Under the pieces are notes generated by a model. It saw only the letters and a list, made by a program, of their open reading frames with translations. It did not search any database and was not told the DNA's origin. 64,000 bases of DNA from assembly GCA_911728455.2 (NCBI GenBank), contig OU452224.1:3782001-3846000 (forward strand), in the 5' to 3' direction. Positions 8,351-17,910 of this stretch are shown one piece after another; the first letter of the stretch is position 1; every line of letters starts with the position of its first letter. Source of the DNA: Marthasterias glacialis. Lineage: Eukaryota > Echinodermata > Asteroidea > Forcipulatida > Asteriidae. Made by a program: the position numbers and the translations under genes.

Positions 8351-8366
8351 GGTCTTGAAAAAGACC
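8351..8366 (-). promoter_or_regulatory. Histone-type 3' stem-loop after PLE-C ORF1
   Basis: In element sense it reads GGTCTTTTTCAAGACC, then ACCACC: a perfect 6-bp stem (GGUCUU/AAGACC) with loop UUUC. Relative to PLE-A, one C-G pair has become U-A with both sides changed, so the stem is kept by compensation. It begins 20 nt after the ORF1 stop at 8387. A CCAAAAAGAGAT element lies at 8329-8340, at the same distance as in PLE-A. Confidence 0.6.
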
Positions 8367-8386
8367 GGTTGTGTTGTAAAGGAAAA

Positions 8387-9096
8387 TCAGTGATTTTCGG
8401 GACGTTTTCTCTTCTGTCCTTTGGTAGGTAGTGGCCGTTTTCTTGTGAAAAAGTTGAAGAGGTTGTTTGCCGTTTGTCTCTCTTCTGGGTCTTGGAAGTG
8501 TTGCTCCAATTTGCTGTCTGCCTTGGTCTTGGATGAGTCTAGCCGGTCATGGATGTCCTTCTTGAACTTCAAGTATTGGTCAAGTGTCAGCTTGGCAAAC
8601 AAAACGCACACTTTTGACTCCAAGCTTTTCCAAGACTCCTTGAAAGAGTCCTCGTAGACGAGTAGTCAGTGTGAGTGTGGTGGTCTTGCTTGTGATGAGA
8701 TGTAAGGCGGCGGCTCTCTGTTTTTGACTGCTTTGGATAGCAAATTAACTTGTTTTTCAATATGTGCTCTAGCTGCTATCAGGTTGCTGATGTTTGCAGC
8801 TAGAGTTTTGACAAAGTAAAAAGATTTTCTTGAGAGAGCTTTGGCCGGTGTGAGGAGCTGGTGGATGGTCTCAAATCTCTCGGTAGTGTGTTGTCCAGAT
8901 CTTTTTCCAGGTGGTCAATCAATGATTGGTTCCCACAAGGAAAAGATTCGGAGTCGGAAGTGAGAGAGAAGTTGAAAACGTCTGATGTTGTGAAGGAAGG
9001 TGTCTTGGGTTTCTCCGGGCTTGACTCAGGAACAGGAAAGGATAAACGGTTTTTCTTCAAACTTTTTCGAGCGGACTTGCTGAGAGAAGACGACAT
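8387..9096 (-). pseudogene. PLE-C ORF1 (broken)
   Basis: Conserved start 'MSSSLSKSARK' (Met at 9096-9094). It then has 'SFPCGNQSLIDHLEKDL', later 'EPPPYI' and 'VCVLFAKLTLDQY', and ends 'LFNFFTRKRPLPTKGQKRKR'. The block order matches the PLE-A and PLE-B ORF1 proteins. It is broken. Three diverged lineages share the same start, blocks and basic tail, so this is a genuine protein family carried by the element. Confidence 0.65.
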
Positions 9097-9370
9097 GATT
9101 GTGAATGCTAAGATTCCGAGGAGAGAGGTTTGTTTATGTCTCCATTGCGGATGGCGTGAAATCACAAAGCCATAGCCTAAGATAGGATGCTCAGGTGTGT
9201 GGGTTGCATGGATGTTCAAAGTCTTGATAGGATTAATGGCGGTAGCCAGAGTCCATTGTGTTGGATGGGTTTGCAGGGCAATTAGCCTGTTGCATCGAAG
9301 ATCGGAAGATGTGTGGATCTCGCGGTGGAGCTTTTTTTGCAAAACCAATATGGTAGTAGGTTCCAAGGTG

Positions 9371-9715
9371 TGTTTTATTTTTTTGTATTTGTTTCGTTTC
9401 TTCCTCCGATTGCGGATTTTGAGGATAGATTGTATTAAGGATAGTTATGGGTGGGAAATGGAGGTTTAAAAGTATCAATGAGGTACAGCTGGTTTTAGCT
9501 GTTGGAAGTAAATTGTATCCGATAATTTTTATACTATTTGGAGGTGATATGATTGCGTGAACCCGATATAATCCATGTGTCGGATGTATATGTATAGGTT
9601 GAGATCACTTCAAAATAGTAATATAATATTCGTGGTTGTTGGTTGTGGTAGGAGTCCGGGATTGGACAGTAGATTTGTGTTTTAATACAATGTATATGGG
9701 TGGGTATATGGGTGA
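9371..9715. other. Spacer between PLE-C and satellite
   Basis: AT-rich, about 345 bp. It probably includes decayed PLE leader near 9340-9370 (AGTAGGTTCCAAGG resembles AGTAGGTTCCTTG at 4040 and 5450). No gene seen. Confidence 0.35.
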
Positions 9716-12700
9716 GTTTGCATCCAGTGTATGTAGAGCAGGATGGCAACAAGTAGGGCCGTGGATCCGGTGTGAAAACATGGGTGTTATGGAGCTGCTC
9801 CAGGTCGGAGTTTGCATCCGGTGTGTGAGGGTATGCAGAATGGGACGGCCCCGAGTAGGGCTGTGGATCCGGTGTGAAATGTGGGTGTTATGGAGCTGCT
9901 CCAGGTCGGAGTTTGCATCCAGTGTGTGAGTGTATGTGGAATGGGATGACCCCGAGTAAGGCCGTGGATCCAGTGTGAAAACGTGGGTCTTACGGAGCTG
10001 CTCCAGGTCAGAGTTTGCATCCGTTGTGTTATCGTATGTGGAACGGGACGGCCCAACTGAGGGCAGTGGATCCAGTGTGAAATTGTGGGTGTTACAGAGC
10101 TCCTCCGGGTCAGAGTTTGCATCCAGTGTGTGAGTGTATGTGGAACGGGATGGCCTTGAGTAAGGCCGTGGATCCGGTGTGAAAACGTGGGTGGTACGGA
10201 GCTGCTCCAGATCGGAGTTTACATCCAGTGTGTGAGTGTATGTGGAACGGGACGGCCCCGAGTAGGGCCGTGGATCCTGTGTGAAAATGTGGGTGTTACC
10301 AAGCTGCTCTGGGTCGGAGTTTGCATCCGGCGTGTGAATGTATGTGGTACGGGATGGCCCAAGAGAGGGCCGTGGATTCGGTGTGAAAATGTTGGTGTTA
10401 CAGAGCTGCTTCGGGTCAGAGTTTGCATCCGATGTTGAGTGATGTGGAACAGGACAGCTTGAGTAGGGCCATGGATCCAGTGTGAAAACGTGGGTGTTAC
10501 GGAGCTGCTCCAGGTCGGAGTTTGCATCCGGTGTGTGAGTGTATGTGGAATGGGATGGCCCATCTGAGGCCCGTGAATCCAGTGTGAAATTGTGGGTGTT
10601 ACAGAGCTCCTCCGGGTCAGAGTTTGCATCCGGTGTGTGAGGGTATGCAGAATGGGACGGCCCCGAGTAGGGCTGTGGATCCGGTGTGATATGTGGGTGT
10701 TATGGAGCTGCTCCAGGTCGGAGTTTGCATCCAGTTTGTGATTGTATGTGGAATGGGACGGGCCCGAGAAGGGCCGTGGATCCGGTGTGACAACGTGGGT
10801 GTTACGGAGCTGCTCCGTGTCGGAGTTTGCATCAGGTGTGCGAGCGTATGTGATATGGGACGGCCCCGAGTAGGGTCGTGGATCTGGTGTGAAAATGTGG
10901 GTGTTACAGAGCTGCTCCGGGTCGGAGTTTGCATCTGGTGTGTGAGTGATGTGGAAAGGGACGGCCCCGAGTAGGGCCGTGGATCTGGTGTGAAAACGTG
11001 GGTCTTACGAAGCTGCTCCGGGTCAGAGTTTGCATCCGGTGTGTGGGAGTATGTGGAATGGGACGGCCCGAGTAGGGCCGTTGATCCGATGTGAAAATAT
11101 GGGTGTTACGGAGCTGCTCCGAGTTGGAGTTTGCATCGGTTGTGTGAGTGTATGTGGAACGGGACGGCCCCAGAGAGGGCCGTGGATCTCGTGTGAAAAT
11201 GTGGGTGTTACAGAGCTGCTCCGGTTGGAGTTTGCTTTTGGTGTGTGAGGGTATGCGGAATGGGACGGGCTCGAGTAGGGCCTTGGATCCGGTGTGAAAT
11301 TGCGGGTGTTACGGAGCTGCTCCCGGTCGGAGTTTGCCTCCGGTGTGTGAGCGTATGTGGAAAGGGACGGCCCCCAGTAGGGCCTTGGATCCGGTTTAAA
11401 ATGTGGGTGTTACAGAGCTGCTCTTGGTTGGAGTTTGCATCTGGTGTGTGAGCGTATGTGGTATGGGACGGCTCAAGTAGGGTTGTGGATCCGGTGTGCG
11501 TCCGGTGTGTGAGCGTATGTGGAAAGGGACAGCCCCAAGTAGGGCCACAGATCCAGTGTGAAAACAAGGGTGTTACAGAGCTGCTCCAGATCGGAGTTTG
11601 CATCCGGTTTGTGAGTGTATGTGGAATGGGATGGCCCTGATTAGGGCCAAGGATCCGGTGTAAAAATGTGGGTGTTACAAAGCTGCTCTGGGTTGGAGTT
11701 TGCATCCAGTGTGTGAGTGTATGTGGAACGGGACGGCCCCATAGAGGGTCGTGGATCCTGTGTGAAAATTTGGGTGTTACAGAGCTGCTCCGGGTCAAAG
11801 TTTGCATCTGGTGTGTGAGCGTATGTGGTATGGGACGGCTCAAGTAGGGTTGTGATCAGGTGTGAAAATGTGGGTGTTACAGAGCTGCTCCGGGTCAGAG
11901 TTTGCATCCGGTGTGTGAGTGTATGTGGAACGGTACGGCCCGAGTATGGCTGTGGATCCAGTGTGAAAATGTGGGTGTTACGGAGCTGCTCCAGATCGGA
12001 ATTTGCATCTGGTGTGTGAGTGTATGTTGAACGGGACAGCCTCGAGTAGGGCCGTGGATCGGGTGTGAAAATGTGGGTGTAACAGAGCTGCTCCCGGTCT
12101 GAGTTTGCATCGGGTGTGTGAGCGTATGTGGAAAGGGTTGGCCCCGAGTAGGGCCGTGGTTCCGGTGTGAAAACGTGGGTGTTACGAAGCTGCTCTGGGT
12201 CGGAGTTTGCATCTGGTGTGTGAGCGTATGTGGTATGGGACGGCTCAAGTAGCGTTGTGATCAGGTGTGAAAATGTGGGTGTTACAGAGCTGCTCCGGGT
12301 CAGAGTTTGCATCCGGTGTGTGAGTGTATGTGGAACGGTACGGCCCGAGTATGGCTGTGGATCCAGTGTGAAAATGTGGGTGTTACGGAGCTGCTCCAGA
12401 TCGGAATTTGCATCTGGTGTGTGAGTGTATGTTGAACGGGACAGCCTCGAGTAGGGCCGTGGATCGGGTGTGAAAATGTGGGTGTAACAGAGCTGCTCCC
12501 GGTCTGAGTTTGCATCGGGTGTGTGAGCGTATGTGGAAAGGGTTGGCCCCGAGTAGGGCCGTGGTTCCGGTGTGAAAACGTGGGTGTTACGAAGCTGCTC
12601 TGGGTCGGAGTTTGCATCTGGTGTGTGAGCGTATGTGGTATGGGACGGCTCAAGTAGGGTTGTGGATCCGGTGTGAAAATGTGGGTGTTACGGAGCTGCT

Positions 12701-13562
12701 CTGGGTTGGAGTTTGCATCCGGTGTGTGAGTGTATGTGGAATGAGACGGCCCCAGAGAGGGCCGTGGATCCGGTGTGAAAACAGAAAACAAGGGTGCTAC
12801 TAAGCTGCTCCAGATTGGAGTTTGCATCTGGTGTGTGAGTGTGTGTGGTATGGGACGGCTCAAGTAGGGTTGTGGATCCGGTGTGAAAATGTGGGTGTTA
12901 CGGAGCTGCTCTGGGTTGGAGTTTGCATCCGGTGTGTGAGTGTATGTGGAATGAGACGGCCCCAGAGAGGGCCGTGGATCCGGTGTGAAAACAGAAAACA
13001 AGGGTGCTACTAAGCTGCTCCAGATTGGAGTTTGCATCTGGTGTGTGAGTGTGTGTGGAACGGGACGTCCCCGAGTAGGGCCGTGGATCTGGTGTGAAAA
13101 TGTGGGTCGTACAGAGCTGCTCCGGGTCAGAGCTTGCATCCGGTGTGTGAGCGTATGTGGAATGGGATGCCTGAGTAGTGCCGTGGATCCAGTGTGAATT
13201 TGCGGGTGTTACACAGCTGCTCCGGGTCAGCTGCTCCATGTGGAACGGGACGGCCCTGAGTAGGGCCGTGGATCCGGTGTGAAAATGTGGGTGTTACAGA
13301 GCTGCTCCGGGTCAGAGCTTGCATCCGGTGTGTAAGTGTATGTGGAATGGGTTGCCCGAGTAGTGCCGTGGATCCGGTGTGAATTTGCGGGTGTTACACA
13401 GCTGCTCCGGGTCAGCTGCTCCATGTGGAACGGAACGGCCCCGAGTAGGTCAGAGTTTGCATCCGGTGTGTGAGTGTATGTGGAACGGGACAGCCCCACT
13501 GAGGGCCTTGGATCCAGTGTTAAAACGTGGGTGTTACGGAGCTGCTTCGGGTCGGAGTTTGC
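9716..13562. repeat. 102-bp satellite array, about 37-38 units
   Basis: The unit recurs with 101-102-bp spacing (TTTGCATCC at 9812, 9912, 10014, 10116 and onward). The consensus contains GTGGATCCGGTGTGAAAA, GGTGTTACGGAGCTGCTC and a hairpin ACGGCCC-cgagta-GGGCCGT. Each unit splits into two 51-bp halves, both starting ATCCGGTGTG and identical at roughly 33 of 51 positions, each with a hairpin in its second half (the other is CTCCG-ggt-CGGAG). Because 102 is divisible by three and the minus strand lacks stops in the consensus, long repetitive frames of up to 279 codons appear; I treat these as by-products. The last units (13190-13560) are rearranged. Confidence 0.9.
11821..12630. repeat. Higher-order 405-bp duplication within the satellite
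   Basis: 11821-12225 and 12226-12630 are nearly identical 4-unit blocks. Both contain the variant 'GTTGTGATCAGG' and differ at only one or two sites I could spot (TAGGG vs TAGCG). A 210-bp block follows in two copies (12631-12840 and 12841-13050), each with the same AACAGAAAACAAGG insertion. Neighbouring units are far more diverged, so these are recent local amplifications. Confidence 0.8.
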
Positions 13563-13754
13563 TCCCGATTCCTTGTCTGAGTCCCCCTTAAAATAAACTG
13601 ACAGCTCATCGACAGTAATAAACGAGCCGCTGTCAGATTGGCTAGTCTGGCCCCATCCCCGGCCGTCATCCTTGACCAAGCCCCAGCCCTTTGGCGGGTC
13701 GGGCAACCACTCTCCCTTGCCTCGTGTATTCATCAAAATTGACGACACTAGCAC
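13563..13754 (-). pseudogene. Unidentified GC-rich ORF fragment
   Basis: The minus strand is open from 13754 into the satellite. The non-satellite part has 'KGEWLPDPPKGWGLV', 'DGRGWGQTSQSDSG' and 'VDELSVYFKGD'. Base composition is GC-rich compared with the surroundings. It may be a retroelement polyprotein remnant; I do not recognise the family. Confidence 0.25.
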
Positions 13755-15330
13755 ACAATTCTCTTATTTTCAGAAGAATCCTTTATTGGCTTCAACTCAC
13801 GTCCTCTCTTTATGGCTTACGTAACAAGAAGAATGAACAGGCAACGTTTCTCCGGTCTAGGGGTTGCCAGACCTTCCGGCAGGGGCATGCACCAACCGCT
13901 GCTACAATATTCTGTAGTCATTTACTAAACAAGTTAACCATTCAATACCCTTACTCACTCTAAAAACTTCTGGGTCAAAATTGACCAGTGGCTGATTTCT
14001 GCCATTCGGTCGGATACGAGTGTCCCACCATTTCGGACCATAGGTACTAAGGAGATCCGTGCGATGTCCACCTCGTTGGCATTTCTCGTGGTGTATCCTA
14101 AGTTGACATTACTCAGGCTGCCTGCCGGGAGACATCCAACACAATCACCAACTGTTACCTGCGGGATGTGCTTCAGGCAGACGGCAGACTAGGAAGATCA
14201 GTTCTGACGACAACTTGCCATGCTCTCTCTCATCCATAGCACCCCCTCCAGCTGGGAACCTCTTGTCAAGTGGTGAGTACCTTTTGACCTTTTCTGTGCC
14301 TATATTTATGTGTTAATAATGATATATTTTCTATATATGTTAAATCATATTAAACCTTCCACATGAGATGTTCTTTCCCACCATTTGCTTATGCTTGGTG
14401 GGTTTTTCGGATTCAGTGCAGTGCGTGCTCCCGTGGCAGGGTCGGCGTTGCTCTCCTTCTTGACAGTCCCCACGCAGCACTCTTGTGTACTGCTCAGGGC
14501 CCCAAGGGTTCTTTCGTCTAGGCTGCATGCTCCTTTTTATTGTACCTCTGCATCTCGTAGACCCTCCACCATTGCTCGGTGCGATTCTATGCAAATGTAG
14601 TAATTGGCTCTACAGGTTATGTATGAGTGACGGAGACCCCTCCTCCACAGAAGTGTGATTTTGGGTCTACTGGTGACTAGTACTTACCTGAAGAGCATCC
14701 TCCTTCCCCACTATCCTCGATGGTATGAGTGTCTAACCTTTAGCGCTCAAGAACAGAGGAAGCTCATGAGGCATGCATGCCGCAGGGGATGATGGGTGCA
14801 ACCACACTTCTGTGGGGGGGGGGAATAACTAGATTTAGCCAAGGCAGGAACAGGGTGTAAAAACAAGGTTTTAGTTTCAAAAATTTTATTGGACAATCTT
14901 CATTTTTTTCTCTTTACAGACTGTAAAACTCCTTCAATAAAAACCAACACCCATTAAGTTATAATGGTTAAATCAGATGCTTCAAGAACAAGTGACCTTT
15001 CTACTGATAATTGGAATTCATTTTTATCTTTTGTCTTTTTAAGATGGTTAATGCGAAGTTCCTTTGGGGCCCAACATAAAGGTACCTGGTAACCTTAATC
15101 TGGTAAACAAAAATGTTTTGTGTTGTGGTTAAGCAACTGCATGAAATCGGGTCTAGGTATTTTGGAACTTTGCTAGCTTTCCATTATTTGGACTTACAAC
15201 CTTTCCCAAACAAATTTACATGATCATCCAGTTGGAAAATAACATTGTTTTCCTCCGCCTAGTATTTAATTTATAGATAAGACTGCTCAGCTGTGGGGAG
15301 TTTACAAACTGGCCTTGTCATTCCGCTGAT
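13755..15330. other. Gene-free stretch with a 13-bp inverted repeat
   Basis: No convincing coding sequence. CCACAGAAGTGTG (14645-14657) and its reverse complement CACACTTCTGTGG (14803-14815) delimit about 171 bp. This could be a small TIR element or a structured RNA; no target duplication was seen. AATAAA-type signals on the minus strand (near 13779 and 14888) are isolated. Confidence 0.4.
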
Positions 15331-15344
15331 TCTTCAACATCTTC

Positions 15345-17910
15345 AACAGCATAGTAGTAGTAGTGGTAGTCCGTCATGAACGACGATGACGTCATCATCT
15401 GTCTCCATCAAAAGGTGAGTTTTTGCTGGGATTTACTCTCACGTGACTTCTGAGTCCAATTCAGAGGCCCAATGTCTACCGCATAGAGGGCAAGTGATAC
15501 CGTCACCCGGATGGGGTCGTTGCTGTTGCTCATGTCTTTGAAGCCTGCACACCTCCCGAGCCTTCATGCGCATGGTCTCAAATGCTTCAATAGCCTGATG
15601 ACGTGGTGCGCTACAGATTGCGGTTGGCTGCAAGGGTTTCAAGGTGCCCAGGAGGGATGCCACACTTTTTAAGAATGACATGGAGATGGTCTTTGAAGTG
15701 CTTCTTCTGGCCACCTACTCTGTTGTATTCCTTCGAGAGTTCGTTGTACAGCAATTTTCAGGGAAGGTGGATCTCGGGCATTCTGATGACAAGGCCAACC
15801 CATGTGACACCAAGGATGCCAGCCTACTTGACTTTGGTGTCAATGTGGTGCTTCCTGTGTCTCAATGTGGATTTTGACAGCTACTGCAAGCAGAGAAATG
15901 CCTCGAAAATTGCTGCAGTGAGCCTTGTCACCTTGCATCTTGAATACAATTGCAATATTTGCATCTTTCCATTGTTGGGGGAGGATCTCAGCATCCAAGA
16001 CTTTGATGATGAACTTGTGGAGATTTTGTTGTACTGCTAAGCCCCCATACTTGAAGAGCTCTCCAGGAACGCCATTGGGCCCAGCAGCCTTGTTGTTCTT
16101 CAGGCCGAGGCACGCCTTGCAGACCTCTGGAAATGTTGGCGTCTGGTCAAGACCTTGGTCAGGCAGCAAGATGGGGAGACTGCCACGATACTGGGATCAA
16201 CATGGTTCATTCGATTGAGCAGTTCGCTGAGGTGCTCAACCCTGCCTGAGAATATCCTGATGATCTTTGATTAGGGTGGCACCATCAGTGGCACGCAAGG
16301 GGGTACATGTGCTGCGTATTGGAACATTTGCATTGTAGAAGTTATGGTAGTTGTTGTTGTCCGCAAATCCCTGAATCTCAGCCGCCTTTTTGCACCACCA
16401 GTCATTTTTCATCTGATGCAGGGATGACTGTACCTCAGACTGAAGTTTAGCGTAGTTGGCACAAAGGTTTAAAGATGATGGATTATTTAGGGCAGCAGCA
16501 TGAGCCTTGTTTTTTTGCTGAAGAAGGTTGTTGATGTCAGTGGCATTGTCGTCAAGCTCTTGGAGATACTATTCCATTCTTGTGTAATATGCTCACGGGG
16601 ATCATCAGTTGTATCCTGGGAATCAGGTATACTGTTCAGAGCAACAGTAAGAGCACCATGGAGCTCAGTGAGCTTAGCATGGTTATGAAAGGAGCTACGG
16701 ATGATGCATGTGAACTGGAGGACTGATTTTGAGCCTCACGATGGATCCAAGTAGTTGGTGGACAGTCCACCAGTTTATACCAGAGTTCTCATTGTGATGA
16801 CATCCTGTCGATCAGACCTGCAGGTAATGACATAGTCAATCAGGTGCCAGTGCAGCAAACGCGGATGCATCCATGTGGTCATGAATTTGTCTGGCATCCG
16901 AAATACCGTGTGGGTAATGATGAAATCACCCAAGAGAATGATCTTGTCCTCATGTGGGATGGTACGCAGAGCTCATAAAAGGCGTCCTTCATGTTTTCTG
17001 CTGTTTTGAGTGTTGGGGCATATGCGCTGATGATGGTGACGTGACCCTTGGATGCTAGTGGGATTCTTAGAGTCATCAGTGGGTCACTAAGTCCAACCAA
17101 GGTCTTGATGGCAAAACCTACATCGTGAAGATGTACAGAGTCGTCTGGTAGTCCTCGCCAGAAGAAGGAATCTTCCCCCAGCAAGCAGGTCTCACTAAGT
17201 GCAGCTATGTCCATGTTGTATCTGCTGAGTTCAGATGCTACAAGAGCTGTACGGCGAGGAGACGGTTACTGTCAGCAGTAGCACGGGAATCTGATAGTGT
17301 AAGGACATGCCATGTCCTTAAGATACTTTGCCCAGAGGGCATTAAGACAACTTCTCGAGTTGTTTTATTTCTATTTCTATTTATATTTCGACCGCAGACA
17401 TGTGATGCCTTGACGGGTGTGGTTTCCTGTCCAGGTGAGTGAAGCAGGCTACCTTTTCTAGGCCCCTCCCCTGATTGGGATGGGCAGTGCGGACCCGTGA
17501 TAGGGCTGTCCAGTCGCACAGGTAGCTGCCTCGGAAGGTGTACCGTTTCAGTCCTAGCCTCCCGCGACCATCTTGCCTGCGCCGCCATATGTGCATGTTA
17601 CAGGCTAGAGGCTCCCAGCTCCATCATGAGCCAGTTCCTGTTGACACATCACCATAGGACTTTAGAGAAAGATTATGAAACCTGCGCAATAAAGAGATTA
17701 ACGTGAGAAAGGGGGTCACCCTCCACTAGCCTCATGAAACTTGACCCGGAGGGAAAGAATCCGATGGCCAGAGAACCAAAGATGACCGGCTGCTCCAGGG
17801 GGCTGCAACGTCATGTCAGAACTGAAGTCAGTGGTCGGAAACTGCTTAACATCGTGACATACGGTGTGAGCAGAAGCATTCGAGATTCTCGGCTGTAGGT
17901 AGACTGCCAT
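15345..17910 (-). mobile_element. APE-type LINE, decayed, internally deleted
   Basis: Read on the minus strand, pieces of one LINE ORF2 appear in order. There is a start segment with 'DSRATADSNR' (about 17290), AP-endonuclease 'DIAALSETCLLGEDSFFWRG' and 'TIISAYAPTLKTAENM' (17214-16980), and 'WMHPRLLHWHLIDYVI' (about 16860-16800). RT fingers follow with 'LKNNKAAGPNGVPGELFKYG' and 'SNFRGISLLAVAVKI' (16100-15860), then a C-terminal segment 'MPEIHLPRKLLYNELS' (about 15790-15720) and a 'CPLCGR' zinc motif (about 15480). The central and catalytic RT is missing between about 15860 and 15840. Several stops and frame changes are present. A (TAC)n-like tract near 15345-15370 probably marks its 3' end. 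The family is the widespread CFDP2-related LINE type; the clade is uncertain. Confidence 0.75.

Larger units (their letters stand above)
7480..9370 (-). mobile_element. Penelope-like element C, truncated in the RT
   Basis: The minus strand carries ORF1 (about 9096-8387), a stem-loop, and the start of the RT (8238 to about 7480). The RT stops at a foreign junction just after 'TMYFLPKI', before the catalytic motifs. It is a separate lineage from PLE-A: ORF1 and RT agree in order and motifs but many residues differ. It is broken as well as truncated. Confidence 0.75.

Noticed and set aside
2200-9700. Hammerhead ribozyme in the PLE terminal regions
   Set aside because: Hammerheads are known in some PLEs, so I looked on both strands for the CUGAUGA...GAAA core with flanking helices and did not find a matching arrangement.
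9787-13239. Long minus-strand ORFs (up to 279 codons) with repeated peptides
   Set aside because: They are explained by a 102-bp unit (divisible by three) lacking stops on that strand. Several frames are open in different units and none has a gene-like start or conservation.
13563-13990. LTR retroelement end
   Set aside because: There is an AATAAA and an odd GC-rich ORF, but no paired repeat, primer-binding site or recognisable domain.
14680-14700. U1 snRNA 5' end (TACTTACCTG)
   Set aside because: Only ten bases match; the following sequence does not form U1 helices or an Sm site.
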